From Microbacterium sp. B35-30 (lineage in GTDB: Bacteria; Actinomycetota; Actinomycetes; Actinomycetales; Microbacteriaceae), in assembly GCF_010634855.1 (NCBI RefSeq), contig NZ_MWLQ01000016.1:44668-108667 (forward strand): a stretch of 64,000 bases of DNA, given 5' to 3'. Position numbers and translations under genes: made by a program. Below, one piece after another: positions 43,246 to 51,821 of this stretch (positions within the stretch are counted from its first letter, which is position 1; each line of letters starts with the position of its first letter). The notes beneath the pieces are model-generated. The model was not told where the DNA came from. It made no database searches and saw nothing but the letters and a program-made list of their open reading frames with translations.

Positions 43246-45309
43246 TCAGGCGCGATAGACCTGCACGACCGACGGGCGGGGCGCGTTCGGCGCATCGCCG
43301 GGCTCTGCCGACCCGTAGTCGGGGAACAGCGACGTCGGTGCGGCGAACGTGCCGCCCTCGCCCGGGTGCTGCACCGCGACGAAGACCATGCCGTCCTTGT
43401 CGTGGATCACGGGGCCGCACGTCTCGGCCTCGCGCGGGACCGCGAGGAACTGCTGCACGTGTCCCCGCTCCGCACCCTCGAGCGGAACGAGGAACAGGCC
43501 ATCGTTGTAGCCGATCGTGCTGGGCGCGCCGTCGGTCGAGACCCACAGGTTGCCTGCGGAGTCGAACGCGACGTTGTCGGGGCACGAGATCGGCGAGACG
43601 AGCTCCTTCGGGAAGCCCGCGAAGTACGTGTTCGCGAACACCGCGGGGTCGCCGCACAGGAGGAGGATGCTCCAGCCGAACGTCGTGCCGGACTGGCCGG
43701 CGGTCTCCGTCAGCTCGATGACGTGGCCGTAGCGGTTGCCGGTGACGGGGTTGGCCTCGTCGAGGGTGGCGACCGAGCGCGCCGAGTTGTTCGTGAGCGC
43801 CAGGTAGACCTTGCCGGTCTTGGGGCTGGGCTCGACATCCTCGGGGCGGTCCATCTTCGTCGCGCCCACGGCATCCGCTGCGAGACGTGTGTAGACCAGC
43901 ACCTGCTCCGTCGTGAAGCCCGCGACGACGGATTCGCCGTTGCGGGTGAGCGGGATCCACGTGCCCGAGCCGTCGAAGGCGCCGTCGGCGGGGAGCGCGC
44001 CCGTGCCGAGGATCTCACCGGCCGGCGAGTTGCCCTGGAACTTCGCGACGTACAGGTCGCCCTCGCTCAGCAGCTCGAGGTTCTTCTTGCGCGAGCCCGA
44101 GATCTTGTTCTTCGACACGAACTTGTAGAGGTAGTCGTTGCGCTCGTCGTCGCCCATGTAGGCGACGACATGGCCGTCCTCGGCGACGATGACGTTCGCG
44201 CCCTCGTGCTTGAACCGACCCATCGCGGTGTGCTTGCGCGGCGTCGAGGTGGGATCCTGCGGATCGATCTCGACGATGTATCCGAAGCGGTTGGGCTCGT
44301 TGACGAAGTCGGGGTTGTGCGCGTCGAAGCGGGGGTCGTACTTGTCCCAGCCCGTCTCGGTGGAGGTCGAGGACGTGGACTGGTAGCGCTTCTGCGCGGC
44401 GGTGTCGGCGGCCCACGCGAAGTAGCCGTTGAAGTTCTCCTCGCCCGAGAGGATCGTGCCCCACGGGGTCGTGCCGCCGGCGCAGTTGCCGAGAGTGCCG
44501 TGCACCCAGCGACCCTCCGGGTCGGCGGCGGTCTTGACGAGGTCGCTGCCGGCGGCCGGGCCGGTGAGCTCGAACACGGTCTCGACCGTGATGCGGCGGT
44601 TGCGCTTGCCGTCGACGACGTACGACCAGGGCGCACCGGTGCGCTTGCGCGTGATCTCGACCACCGACATGCCCTGCGCCGCCTTGAAGATGTCTCCGCG
44701 CCGCTGGAGCTCGGCGGGGTCGCTCGACGGCGGGAACATGATGCCGGGGTTGCAGTACTCGTGGTTGTTCACGAGCACGCCGGTCTTGCCGCTCGGATCG
44801 GCGACGATGTCGAGGTAGTCGGCGTTGTAGCCGAACTGCAGCGCCTGCGCGGCGGGGGTCTGGCCGTTGAAGTCGAACACCGGGGCGTTGGAGAAGAGCG
44901 GGTCGCCCCAGCGGATGATGGGCTGCCACCTGTACCCCTGAGGAACGACGAAGTCGTCCACGAAGCGGTTCACCGGCGCGATGGCGTCGAACGGGAGGCT
45001 GCCGCCGGCCGGGCGCGCGAACGCGGCTCCCGCGCCGCCGACACCGGCCGAGCCGGGGGCCGACAGAGGGGCCTGCTGCCGCAGACCGCCCACGGCGATC
45101 GCAACGGCGCCGGCCGCACCGAGACCGAGCAGCGCGCGGCGCGACAGTGCGGCCGAGGCGACCTCCTGGAAGGTCTCATTGTGCGACGAGTTGCACTCGG
45201 GGCCGAGGCACGCGTTGGCGCACTTGTACTGGCAGGTCGCGGCGAGCCGCTTGCCGCGCACATGGTCGGCCATGGGAAGTGGACGGCGGAATCCTTCGAC
45301 GATGCTCAC
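43246..45309 (-). CDS. PhoX-family alkaline phosphatase, Tat-exported
   Basis: The 687-residue protein has the cysteine-rich N-terminal segment 'RGKRLAATCQYKCANACLGP' and the twin-arginine signal 'LSRRALLGLGAAGAVAIAV' at about 57-75, typical of PhoX/DUF839. The rest is the six-bladed beta-propeller that holds Ca and Fe ions, with 'GRWVHGTLGNCAGGTTPWGT'-type cysteine and acidic motifs. It hydrolyses extracellular phosphomonoesters. GTG 45309 is chosen for AGAGGA six bases upstream; an in-frame ATG at 45330 is possible. Direct repeats resembling a PHO box lie at 45380-45406. Confidence 0.9.
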   Translation of the reverse strand: MSIVEGFRRPLPMADHVRGKRLAATCQYKCANACLGPECNSSHNETFQEVASAALSRRALLGLGAAGAVAIAVGGLRQQAPLSAPGSAGVGGAGAAFARPAGGSLPFDAIAPVNRFVDDFVVPQGYRWQPIIRWGDPLFSNAPVFDFNGQTPAAQALQFGYNADYLDIVADPSGKTGVLVNNHEYCNPGIMFPPSSDPAELQRRGDIFKAAQGMSVVEITRKRTGAPWSYVVDGKRNRRITVETVFELTGPAAGSDLVKTAADPEGRWVHGTLGNCAGGTTPWGTILSGEENFNGYFAWAADTAAQKRYQSTSSTSTETGWDKYDPRFDAHNPDFVNEPNRFGYIVEIDPQDPTSTPRKHTAMGRFKHEGANVIVAEDGHVVAYMGDDERNDYLYKFVSKNKISGSRKKNLELLSEGDLYVAKFQGNSPAGEILGTGALPADGAFDGSGTWIPLTRNGESVVAGFTTEQVLVYTRLAADAVGATKMDRPEDVEPSPKTGKVYLALTNNSARSVATLDEANPVTGNRYGHVIELTETAGQSGTTFGWSILLLCGDPAVFANTYFAGFPKELVSPISCPDNVAFDSAGNLWVSTDGAPSTIGYNDGLFLVPLEGAERGHVQQFLAVPREAETCGPVIHDKDGMVFVAVQHPGEGGTFAAPTSLFPDYGSAEPGDAPNAPRPSVVQVYRA

Positions 45310-45379
45310 GATCGTCCTCTCTGCGTGCATGACGGTCGGTCGGGGTGGCGCCAGCCTGTTCCGGTGCGGCGACACCCGC

Positions 45380-45406
45380 GGTAACCGCAGATGAACGACG
45401 GGCAAC
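45380..45406 (-). promoter_or_regulatory. Probable PHO box upstream of phoX
   Basis: Read on the minus strand, GTTGCC, GTTCATC and GTTACC follow each other with starts 10 and 11 bases apart (ends at 45406, 45396 and 45385). GTTCATC and GTTACC fit the PHO-box unit of Streptomyces PhoP (GTTCAYC). The site is about 75 bases upstream of the phoX start. Confidence 0.5.
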
Positions 45407-45468
45407 CAGCGCATGAGAACGGACTCATCGACGACGGATGCCGAGGCAGAGGTGAACGTGCCGGCAGC

Positions 45469-46518
45469 TCAGTCCTTCGGCGCCGACGCGAGCGCGTTGA
45501 TGGCCCGGATCAGGCGGTGAAGCTCGCCCACGCGGAACTGGTTGAGCCGCAGCACCAGCCGGGGCAGCTCGAGCTGGTCGTCGTCCTCGACCTCGACGCG
45601 CAGCGGTCCACGCCGTTCGATGCGGCCCTCGATCACGAGATCGCCGAACGCGGCGTTGAGCGCCTCGACCTCGGCATCCGTCGGCTCGGCCTTCAGCCGC
45701 AGCACCAGCCGCTTGCCGACCCACCGCAAGGACGAGTAGTTGCGGTAGAACCCGGAGAGCTCCTCGACGGCTGCCGTCACCGAATCGGTGACGAGCACCC
45801 GATCGAAGTCACCCTCGGAGATGACGCCACCCGGCCGGAGGTGGTCATCGATGAATCGCCGCAGCCCCGACCAGAACGTGCCGCCGGGCGCATCCAGCAG
45901 CACGATCGGCGTGGGGTCCGCCTTGCCGGTCTGCTGGAGCGTCAGCAGCTCGAACATCTCGTCCAGCGTGCCGAAGCCGCCCGGCACGCAGACGAAGCCG
46001 CTGGATTCCTTCACGAGCATGAGCTTTCGCGTGAAGAAGTACTTCATCGCGACGTTGCGGGCGTTCTCGCCGACGATCGCGTTCGGCTTCTCCTCGAAGG
46101 GCAGCCGGATCGAGACCCCGAGCGAGTTGTGCGGTCCCGCGCCCTCCGCCGCGGCCTGCATGATCCCGGGACCGGCGCCCGTGACGACCATCCAGCCGTG
46201 CTCGGCGAGCGCCGCCGCCACCTCGGACGCCTGCCGGTAGAGCGCGTCCTCGGGGAGGGTGCGTGCGGAGCCGAAGATCGTGACCTTCGGCACGTCCTCA
46301 TAGGGTGCGAACAGCCGGAAGGCCGCTCGCATCTCGGTGAGCGCGGAGCTCGCGATCTTCAGATCGAGCCGGTCGGCGCCGTCGATCCCCAACCCGATGC
46401 CGGTCGCGAGGATCCGTGCGATGAGATCGGCGTTGTCGGTGATCCCCGCCGCCGCGATCGTGGCGCGCATCTCCTCTGTGACGGTGTGCGAGATGGTTCC
46501 CGTGTCGCTCTGACCCAT
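45469..46518 (-). CDS. LOG-family protein, long form (TIGR00730-like)
   Basis: The 349-residue protein carries the LOG motifs 'TIFGSARTLPE', 'VVTGAGPGIMQAAAEGA', and PGGFGTLDE. These are the nucleotide-5'-monophosphate phosphoribohydrolase signature (cytokinin-activating LOG, often misnamed lysine decarboxylase). It is about 150 residues longer than typical LOG proteins, with an extra N-terminal domain (1-75) and a C-terminal extension (about 265-349). The substrate of long-form members is not established. It starts at ATG 46518. Confidence 0.85.
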   Translation of the reverse strand: MGQSDTGTISHTVTEEMRATIAAAGITDNADLIARILATGIGLGIDGADRLDLKIASSALTEMRAAFRLFAPYEDVPKVTIFGSARTLPEDALYRQASEVAAALAEHGWMVVTGAGPGIMQAAAEGAGPHNSLGVSIRLPFEEKPNAIVGENARNVAMKYFFTRKLMLVKESSGFVCVPGGFGTLDEMFELLTLQQTGKADPTPIVLLDAPGGTFWSGLRRFIDDHLRPGGVISEGDFDRVLVTDSVTAAVEELSGFYRNYSSLRWVGKRLVLRLKAEPTDAEVEALNAAFGDLVIEGRIERRGPLRVEVEDDDQLELPRLVLRLNQFRVGELHRLIRAINALASAPKD

Positions 46519-46571
46519 GACGCCAGCGTGCCACGATCAGCCGCTGCGCGGGTGAGCGACGTCCGAACATC

Positions 46572-46618
46572 GGATGCCGCAACCCGCGCGCGGCGTGCAA
46601 CCCGTGGGCGCGGCATCC
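46572..46618. terminator. Weak hairpin between glycosyltransferase and LOG genes
   Basis: A 9-base stem (GGATGCCGC, 46572-46580, with 46610-46618) encloses a 29-base loop in the 181-base gap. It may be the glycosyltransferase terminator but is 80 bases past its stop. Confidence 0.3.
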
Positions 46619-46699
46619 ATTCGTTCCGCTTGCGCGCCCCGAACCGGCATCCGCTGTCCGGACTCCCCGCAGCGAGTGCCGGAAGCGACAGCGCGAAGG

Positions 46700-47968
46700 T
46701 CAGCGCATGCCCTCGAGGAGCTCCGCCGCGTGGGCGGCGCCGCCCAGCGATCGGAGCTGCGCGCCGACGCGGGCTGCGGCATCCCGGAACGACGCTTCCC
46801 CGAGGACGCGATCGACCGCCGCGGCGACCGCCGACGCCTTCGGTGTGCCGGTGCGCAGGTTCACGCCCGCCCCGCTCCACGCGACCCGCGACGCGACCTC
46901 GGGCTTGTCGAGGTCGCCGCCCGCGACCACGAGCGGCACACCGCGGGCGAGTGACGCGAGCGTGCCGCCCCAGCCGCCGTTCGTGATCGCCAGGTCGACC
47001 CGCGGAAGCAGTGCGCCGAACGGCGCGAAACCGGTGACGCGCGCGTTCGACGGCACCGCGAATGGGAACGCGTCTCTCCCGCGAACACCGGTGGTCGCGA
47101 CCACGAGGATGTCGCGGTCGGCCAGTGCCGTCACCGACGGTCGCACGAGGTCGTCGGGATCGATGTTCGCCGTGCCCTGCGTCACGAGCACGATGCGCCG
47201 GCCGTCGAGCTCGTCCCACCACGAAGGCAGGTCGGCGGGGTTCGACGCGGCCGTCTGTTCCGCGAGCTCCCCGACGAAATGCAGATGCGTGGGGCGGTCC
47301 GTGCGTCCATAGTCGAGCAGCCCGGAACCACTCGCCGCGATCAGCGTCGGCGAGAACACCATCCGGTCCATGGTCCGGCCGCTCTGTTGCAGCCCCACCG
47401 CGCGTTCCGCGTCACCGATCGCGGCGACGAGCGGCCGCGAGACGAGCGGGACCAGCCCCCGCAGCGCGGCGTCGCGCGCCTTCGTGACCGGGTTCGCGCC
47501 GGGTCGCAGCCCCATGCCGCTCGGCGGCCCGGCCGGCCCCGGGAGGTTCAGCGGGAGCACGGCGACCGTGGCCCACGGCATCCGATGGCGTTCGCTGAAC
47601 AGCACCGCGCCGAGCGACATCTCGTCGGCGGCGAGCACGTCCCACGGCTCGCGCTCCCACTCCGCCGTGAGGTCGGCGACCTGCGCGGGGGCGGTGCCGA
47701 TGAAGCAGTCGATCACGTTGATGAACAGCTGCCGCATGCCCTTCTTGCCGACGAGGCGCGGGAAGGTGGCGGACACGTCGTTCTCGTCGAAGTCGGGCGC
47801 CTCGCGCCACGGCACGAGGCGCGCGCCCGACGCCTCCACCCGAGAGCGGAACCGGGATCCCGTGTAGAAGCGCACATCGTGCCCGCGCTCCACCAGCTGC
47901 CGCGCGACCGCCGTCAGTGGCGCGACGTGTCCGGTGAACGGCATGGCGATGAGCAGGAACCGACCCAT
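46700..47968 (-). CDS. UGT-type glycosyltransferase (GT1 family)
   Basis: The 422-residue protein has the GT-B fold of macrolide and flavonoid-type UDP-glycosyltransferases: 'GRFLLIAMPFTGHVAPLTAVARQLVERGHDVRFYTG' at the N-terminus, and 'VTGFAPFGALLPRVDLAITNGGWGGTLASLARGVPLVVAG', the donor-binding C-terminal motif with Gly-Gly-Thr. It transfers an activated sugar to a small lipophilic acceptor; donor and acceptor are unknown. ATG 47968 with AGGA eight bases upstream is preferred; one at 47977 is possible. No biosynthetic cluster is nearby. Confidence 0.85.
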   Translation of the reverse strand: MGRFLLIAMPFTGHVAPLTAVARQLVERGHDVRFYTGSRFRSRVEASGARLVPWREAPDFDENDVSATFPRLVGKKGMRQLFINVIDCFIGTAPAQVADLTAEWEREPWDVLAADEMSLGAVLFSERHRMPWATVAVLPLNLPGPAGPPSGMGLRPGANPVTKARDAALRGLVPLVSRPLVAAIGDAERAVGLQQSGRTMDRMVFSPTLIAASGSGLLDYGRTDRPTHLHFVGELAEQTAASNPADLPSWWDELDGRRIVLVTQGTANIDPDDLVRPSVTALADRDILVVATTGVRGRDAFPFAVPSNARVTGFAPFGALLPRVDLAITNGGWGGTLASLARGVPLVVAGGDLDKPEVASRVAWSGAGVNLRTGTPKASAVAAAVDRVLGEASFRDAAARVGAQLRSLGGAAHAAELLEGMR

Positions 47969-48026
47969 GCGGGTCATCCTCGCGGTCAGGAGCACCGCCC
48001 GCCAGGGCTTCACCGATTCCGGATAC

Positions 48027-48068
48027 GCGAAAGGCTATGGTTCCGCGGCAGGAATCTACCCTTTCGCG
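48027..48068. repeat. TACCCTYTCGCG palindrome, copy B (imperfect)
   Basis: CGCGAAAGGC.. (48027-48045) and its degenerate complement ending TACCCTTTCGCG (48051-48068) enclose a short loop. It lies between the proS stop and the glycosyltransferase start. Confidence 0.6.
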
Positions 48069-48090
48069 CCTCTCTCGGGGGCGGTGCGGA

Positions 48091-49887
48091 TCAGGGGCGC
48101 AGGCGGGCGACGACCTCGGCGACCGGGACGACCTCGCGGTCGCCGGTGCGGCGGTCCCAGAGCTCGACCTGCCCGTCGGCGGCCCCGCGGCCGACGATGA
48201 CGATCTTCGGCACGCCGACGAGCTCGGCATCGCCGAACTTCACGCCCGGCGAGACCTTGGGGCGGTCGTCGTAGAGCACGTCCAGACCGGATGCCTCGAG
48301 ATCCGCCGACAGCTGCGCAGCGACGTCGAACACGACGACATCACGGCCTGCAGCGACCACGTGCACGTCGAACGGAGCCACCGATGCCGGCCAGATGAGG
48401 CCCTTGTCGTCGTTGTTGAGCTCGGCGATGATCGCGAGGATGCGGGTCACGCCGATGCCGTAGGAGCCCATCGTGACGGTGACGAGCTTGCCGTTCTCGT
48501 CGAGGACCTTGAGGCCGAGGGTCTCGGCGAAGAAGCGGCCGAGCTGGAAGACGTGCCCGATCTCCATGCCGCGCGCGAGCTCGACCGGGCCGGAGCCGTC
48601 CGGTGCAGGGTCTCCCGCGCGCACGTTCGCGACCTCGACGAACCCGTCGCCGGCGAAGTCCCGCCCGGCCACCAGCGTGTGGACGTGCTTCTGGTCGATG
48701 TTGGCGCCGGTGATCCACGCGGTGCCGTCCGCCACGCGCGGGTCGAGCAGGAAGCGGATGCCGGTGGCCGACTCCTCGCCGAGCACCGCGCCGGTCTCGG
48801 ACCACGGGCCGATGTAGCCCTTGACGAGCAGCGGGTGCTTCTCGAAGTCCTGGTCGGTCGCGGGCTCCACGGCGGCGGGCGCGAAGGCGACCTCGGCGCG
48901 CTTGTCGTCGATGTCGCGGTCACCGGGTACACCGACGATCACGAGTTCCCTGGTGCCGTCGAGGTGGGTGAGGGCGAGCACCACGTTCTTGAGGGTGTGC
49001 GCCGCTGTCCACGACAGCGCGCCGTCGGTCGCCGGTCCGGCGATCCCCGAGGCGGGGGCGTCGAGGTGGGCGTTCGCGTGGTCGACGAGCGTCTGGATCG
49101 TGGGCGTGTCCGGCGAATCGAAGATCACCGGTGCGCCCAGCCCGTCGAACCGGATCGGCGACGGAGGGGTCGTCGTATACGCCTCCACGTTGGCGGCGTA
49201 GCCGCCGGCCGAGCGGACGAACGTGTCCTCGCCGACGGGGGTCGGGTGCAGGAACTCCTCCGACCGCGCGCCGCCCATCAAGCCGTTGTCGGCCGCGACG
49301 ATGACGTATTCCAGTCCGAGCTGCTGGAAGATCCGCTCGTAGGCGTCGCGCTGCGACTGGTACGAGGCATCCTGACCCTCGTCGGTGTAGTCGAACGAGT
49401 ACGCGTCCTTCATCGTGAACTCGCGGCCGCGCAGGAGTCCGGCACGCGGGCGGGCCTCGTCGCGGTACTTGTCCTGGATCTGGTAGATCGTCAGCGGGAG
49501 GTCCTTGTACGACGAGTACAGGTCCTTCACGAGGAGCGTGAACATCTCCTCGTGGGTGGGCGCGAGCAGGTAGTCGGCGCCCCTGCGGTCCTGCAGCCGG
49601 AAGATGCCGTCGCCGTAGGAGGTCCAGCGGCCCGACGCCTCGTAGGGTTCGCGCGGCAGCAGTGCCGGGAAGTGCACCTCGTAGGCGCCCGCGCTGGTCA
49701 TCTCGTCGCGGATGACCTTCTCGATCTTCGCCTTGACCTTGAGCCCCAGCGGCAGCCAGGTGAAGATGCCCGGCGCGGCCCGCCGGATGTAGCCGGCGCG
49801 CACGAGCAGCCGGTGGCTCGTGACCTCCGCGTCGGCGGGGTCTTCACGGAGCGTGCGGAGGAAGAAGTGCGACAGACGGGTGACCAC
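48091..49887 (-). CDS. proS: Prolyl-tRNA synthetase
   Basis: The 598-residue class II enzyme charges tRNA-Pro. Motif 1 lies in '[20 protein letters not shown]', motif 2 includes '[26 protein letters not shown]', and motif 3 has '[14 protein letters not shown]'. The middle contains the bacterial editing (INS) domain. GTG 49887 ([13 protein letters not shown]) fits the homologous start. A TTG three codons upstream is also possible. TAGACT lies eight bases before the GTG. It stands as a single-gene unit near nusA, as is common in this family. Confidence 0.95.
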   Translation of the reverse strand: MVTRLSHFFLRTLREDPADAEVTSHRLLVRAGYIRRAAPGIFTWLPLGLKVKAKIEKVIRDEMTSAGAYEVHFPALLPREPYEASGRWTSYGDGIFRLQDRRGADYLLAPTHEEMFTLLVKDLYSSYKDLPLTIYQIQDKYRDEARPRAGLLRGREFTMKDAYSFDYTDEGQDASYQSQRDAYERIFQQLGLEYVIVAADNGLMGGARSEEFLHPTPVGEDTFVRSAGGYAANVEAYTTTPPSPIRFDGLGAPVIFDSPDTPTIQTLVDHANAHLDAPASGIAGPATDGALSWTAAHTLKNVVLALTHLDGTRELVIVGVPGDRDIDDKRAEVAFAPAAVEPATDQDFEKHPLLVKGYIGPWSETGAVLGEESATGIRFLLDPRVADGTAWITGANIDQKHVHTLVAGRDFAGDGFVEVANVRAGDPAPDGSGPVELARGMEIGHVFQLGRFFAETLGLKVLDENGKLVTVTMGSYGIGVTRILAIIAELNNDDKGLIWPASVAPFDVHVVAAGRDVVVFDVAAQLSADLEASGLDVLYDDRPKVSPGVKFGDAELVGVPKIVIVGRGAADGQVELWDRRTGDREVVPVAEVVARLRP

Positions 49888-49961
49888 GAGGGTCAAGTCT
49901 AGGGCGAGCGGATGCCGCGGCCTCTCCGGGCAGCGCGGGCGTGCCTCGCCGCTTCCCGGAG

Positions 49962-51170
49962 TCAGGGGCGCATCAGCGCGAGCACCACCGCGGTGAGCGG
50001 CAGTGCGTCGGTCGTGCTCCGGATGATGTCGGGCGTCACCATGAGGACGTTGACGCCGTCGGTCGCGACGATCACGGAGCCGGATCCCTCGTAACGGTCG
50101 AGCCCGGGGGCGACGACGGCGGCCTGTGCCCCGTCGACCGTCACCGGCTGCGCGTCCGTCGCGTCGAGCGCCGTCTGGAATGCGATCGCGCCGCCGGGGA
50201 CGACGTCGACCCGGACGACCTCACCCGAGGTCGTGTCCCCGCTCCCCGAGGTGAAATGCAGCTCGCACCAGTTCGTGACGCCCGCGAAGAGCGCGATGCC
50301 CTCCAGTCGCTCGGTCGCCTCGCCGCCACTGCTCTGTCCGAGCAGTGCGATCCGCTCGAAGCCGTAGACCGCCGGGTCGATGGATGCGACGATCGCGGCG
50401 CAGTCGGGCAGCGCCCACCACTCGGCCGTACGGGCCGCGGGGCTCGGGGCCGGGTGATCGGCCAACCGGCGCGACGCCTCCGCGAAGAGCCCGGCCACAC
50501 CGGCCGCCGTCACGGAATCCTTCTCGCCCCCGGCACGGACGACCATCCAGGTGCCGCCGACGACGCCCGCCTCCGTGCACTCGACGCGCGTCCCGTCCTC
50601 CGTGACGGGCACGCACCCGGTCGCGGTGCCGGACCGCAGAGCGTCGCCGACCACGGCCTCGGGATAGGCCATCAGGTGTGCGGTGGCCGCCAGGTACACG
50701 CCGTCCGAGACCCAGACGCAGTCGATGCCCCCGAGGACCTCGTTCGCGCCGGTCTTCCAGCGGTAGTCCGACAGCATCATGTCGATCTTGGCGACCGCCT
50801 CCACGTCCGCCTCGTCGAGCGCGTTCTCGCATTCTCCGGCGAAGGGAGTGACGCCCGCAGCCGGCGCAGACGGAGTGCTGGGTGCGGGTGTCGGAGTCGG
50901 CGTCGGGGTGGGCGTCGACTCGGGGGTCGGCGAGGGAGACGGCGTCGGCCGGGTCTCGCTCGTCGTCGGCGCGGGCGCCGGCCGCGCGTCGGACCCGAGC
51001 AGGGCGGCGGTCGTGATGGCTCCGCCGCTCACCACGCCGATCAGCACGAGCGCGATCGCGCCGGCGGCGATCCGCATCTGGCGCTTGCCCGCGGGGCGGA
51101 TGCGCTGCGCGCCCGCCAGAACGAGATCGCGCATCTCGATGCGCTCGTTCGGGGTGAGGTCGTCGTTCAT
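49962..51170 (-). CDS. Membrane-anchored protein coupled to the ECF sigma factor (putative anti-sigma or sensor)
   Basis: The 402-residue protein has a short cytoplasmic N-terminus (1-30), one membrane helix (about 33-55), a Thr/Pro/Ser-rich stalk (60-105), and a large extracellular domain with several cysteines (CENAL, CVWVS, CVPVT, CTEAG, CAAIV, CELHF). Its ATG overlaps the sigma factor's stop by four bases, the usual arrangement for a sigma/anti-sigma pair. The short N-terminus does not show a zinc-binding HxxxCxxC anti-sigma motif. The extracellular domain is not one I recognise. Role inferred from coupling only. Confidence 0.65.
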   Translation of the reverse strand: MNDDLTPNERIEMRDLVLAGAQRIRPAGKRQMRIAAGAIALVLIGVVSGGAITTAALLGSDARPAPAPTTSETRPTPSPSPTPESTPTPTPTPTPAPSTPSAPAAGVTPFAGECENALDEADVEAVAKIDMMLSDYRWKTGANEVLGGIDCVWVSDGVYLAATAHLMAYPEAVVGDALRSGTATGCVPVTEDGTRVECTEAGVVGGTWMVVRAGGEKDSVTAAGVAGLFAEASRRLADHPAPSPAARTAEWWALPDCAAIVASIDPAVYGFERIALLGQSSGGEATERLEGIALFAGVTNWCELHFTSGSGDTTSGEVVRVDVVPGGAIAFQTALDATDAQPVTVDGAQAAVVAPGLDRYEGSGSVIVATDGVNVLMVTPDIIRSTTDALPLTAVVLALMRP

Positions 51171-51703
51171 GCCCATGCTCCCTCGATCGAAGCCATGTCT
51201 TCGCGTAGCTTTGCCTTGGCGCGGGCGAGCCGCGACTTCACGGTGCCCACAGGGATGCCGAGTGTCTCGGCCGCCGCCCGGTCGGGATAGCCCTCGAGGA
51301 CGGTCAGTACGACGACGCTCTGCTCGCGGGCGGGCAGTCTCTTCAGGGCGGCGAGCACACCGGTCTCGTCCGGACCCTCCGGTGCTCCAGGGTTCGCCGC
51401 GACCGGCGTCCGGGCGAGGAGCGACCGGTAGCGGCGGCCGGAGCGCTCGAGATTGCGGGCGCAGTTCGAGACGGTGTTCAGCAGCCACGGCAGTGGCGAG
51501 CCGTCCACGAGGCGCACCGATTCGCGCTTGCGCCAGAGTTCGAAGAACCCGATCGTCACCGCATCCTTGGCGTCCTCTCGCGCTGTGAGCAGACGGCGAG
51601 CGTGCCGGAAGAGACGTGCCTCGTGGCGGTCGAACAGCATCGCCAGCGCGGCCTCGTCGCCGGCCAGGACCCGCTCCCAGAGGGAGGCGTCGTCATCTTC
51701 CAT
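51167..51703 (-). CDS. RNA polymerase ECF sigma factor
   Basis: The 178-residue protein has sigma-70 region 2 ('LFDRHEARLFRHARRLLTAREDAKDAVTIGFFELWRKR') and region 4 ('LPAREQSVVVLTVLEGYPDRAAAETLGIPVGTVKSRLARAKAKLRE') with a short linker and no region 3, so it is an extracytoplasmic-function type. The 'DAVTIGFFELWR' form resembles sigma factors of the SigK/Sig-24 group. ATG 51703 is the homology-supported start. Its regulon cannot be read here. Confidence 0.9.
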   Translation of the reverse strand: MEDDDASLWERVLAGDEAALAMLFDRHEARLFRHARRLLTAREDAKDAVTIGFFELWRKRESVRLVDGSPLPWLLNTVSNCARNLERSGRRYRSLLARTPVAANPGAPEGPDETGVLAALKRLPAREQSVVVLTVLEGYPDRAAAETLGIPVGTVKSRLARAKAKLREDMASIEGAWA

Positions 51704-51809
51704 ACTCTGTAGTGTCCGGGTTCGCGTGGATGGTTCATATCCCATTGGGCGGCGGCCGGAGAAGCGCGAGATCATTCCGCCTGCCGCACCATCGGCCCGG
51801 TCGTCTGCC

Positions 51810-51815
51810 TACACT
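51810..51815 (+). promoter_or_regulatory. -10 element of a leaderless promoter for the RNB nuclease
   Basis: TACACT, six bases, then GTG 51822. Confidence 0.55.
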
Positions 51816-51821
51816 GAGCGG

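Noticed and set aside
43201..45384. A 727-residue plus-strand ORF opposite phoX
   Set aside because: Arg/Ala/Gly-rich shadow of the PhoX frame; PhoX has a Tat signal and motifs.
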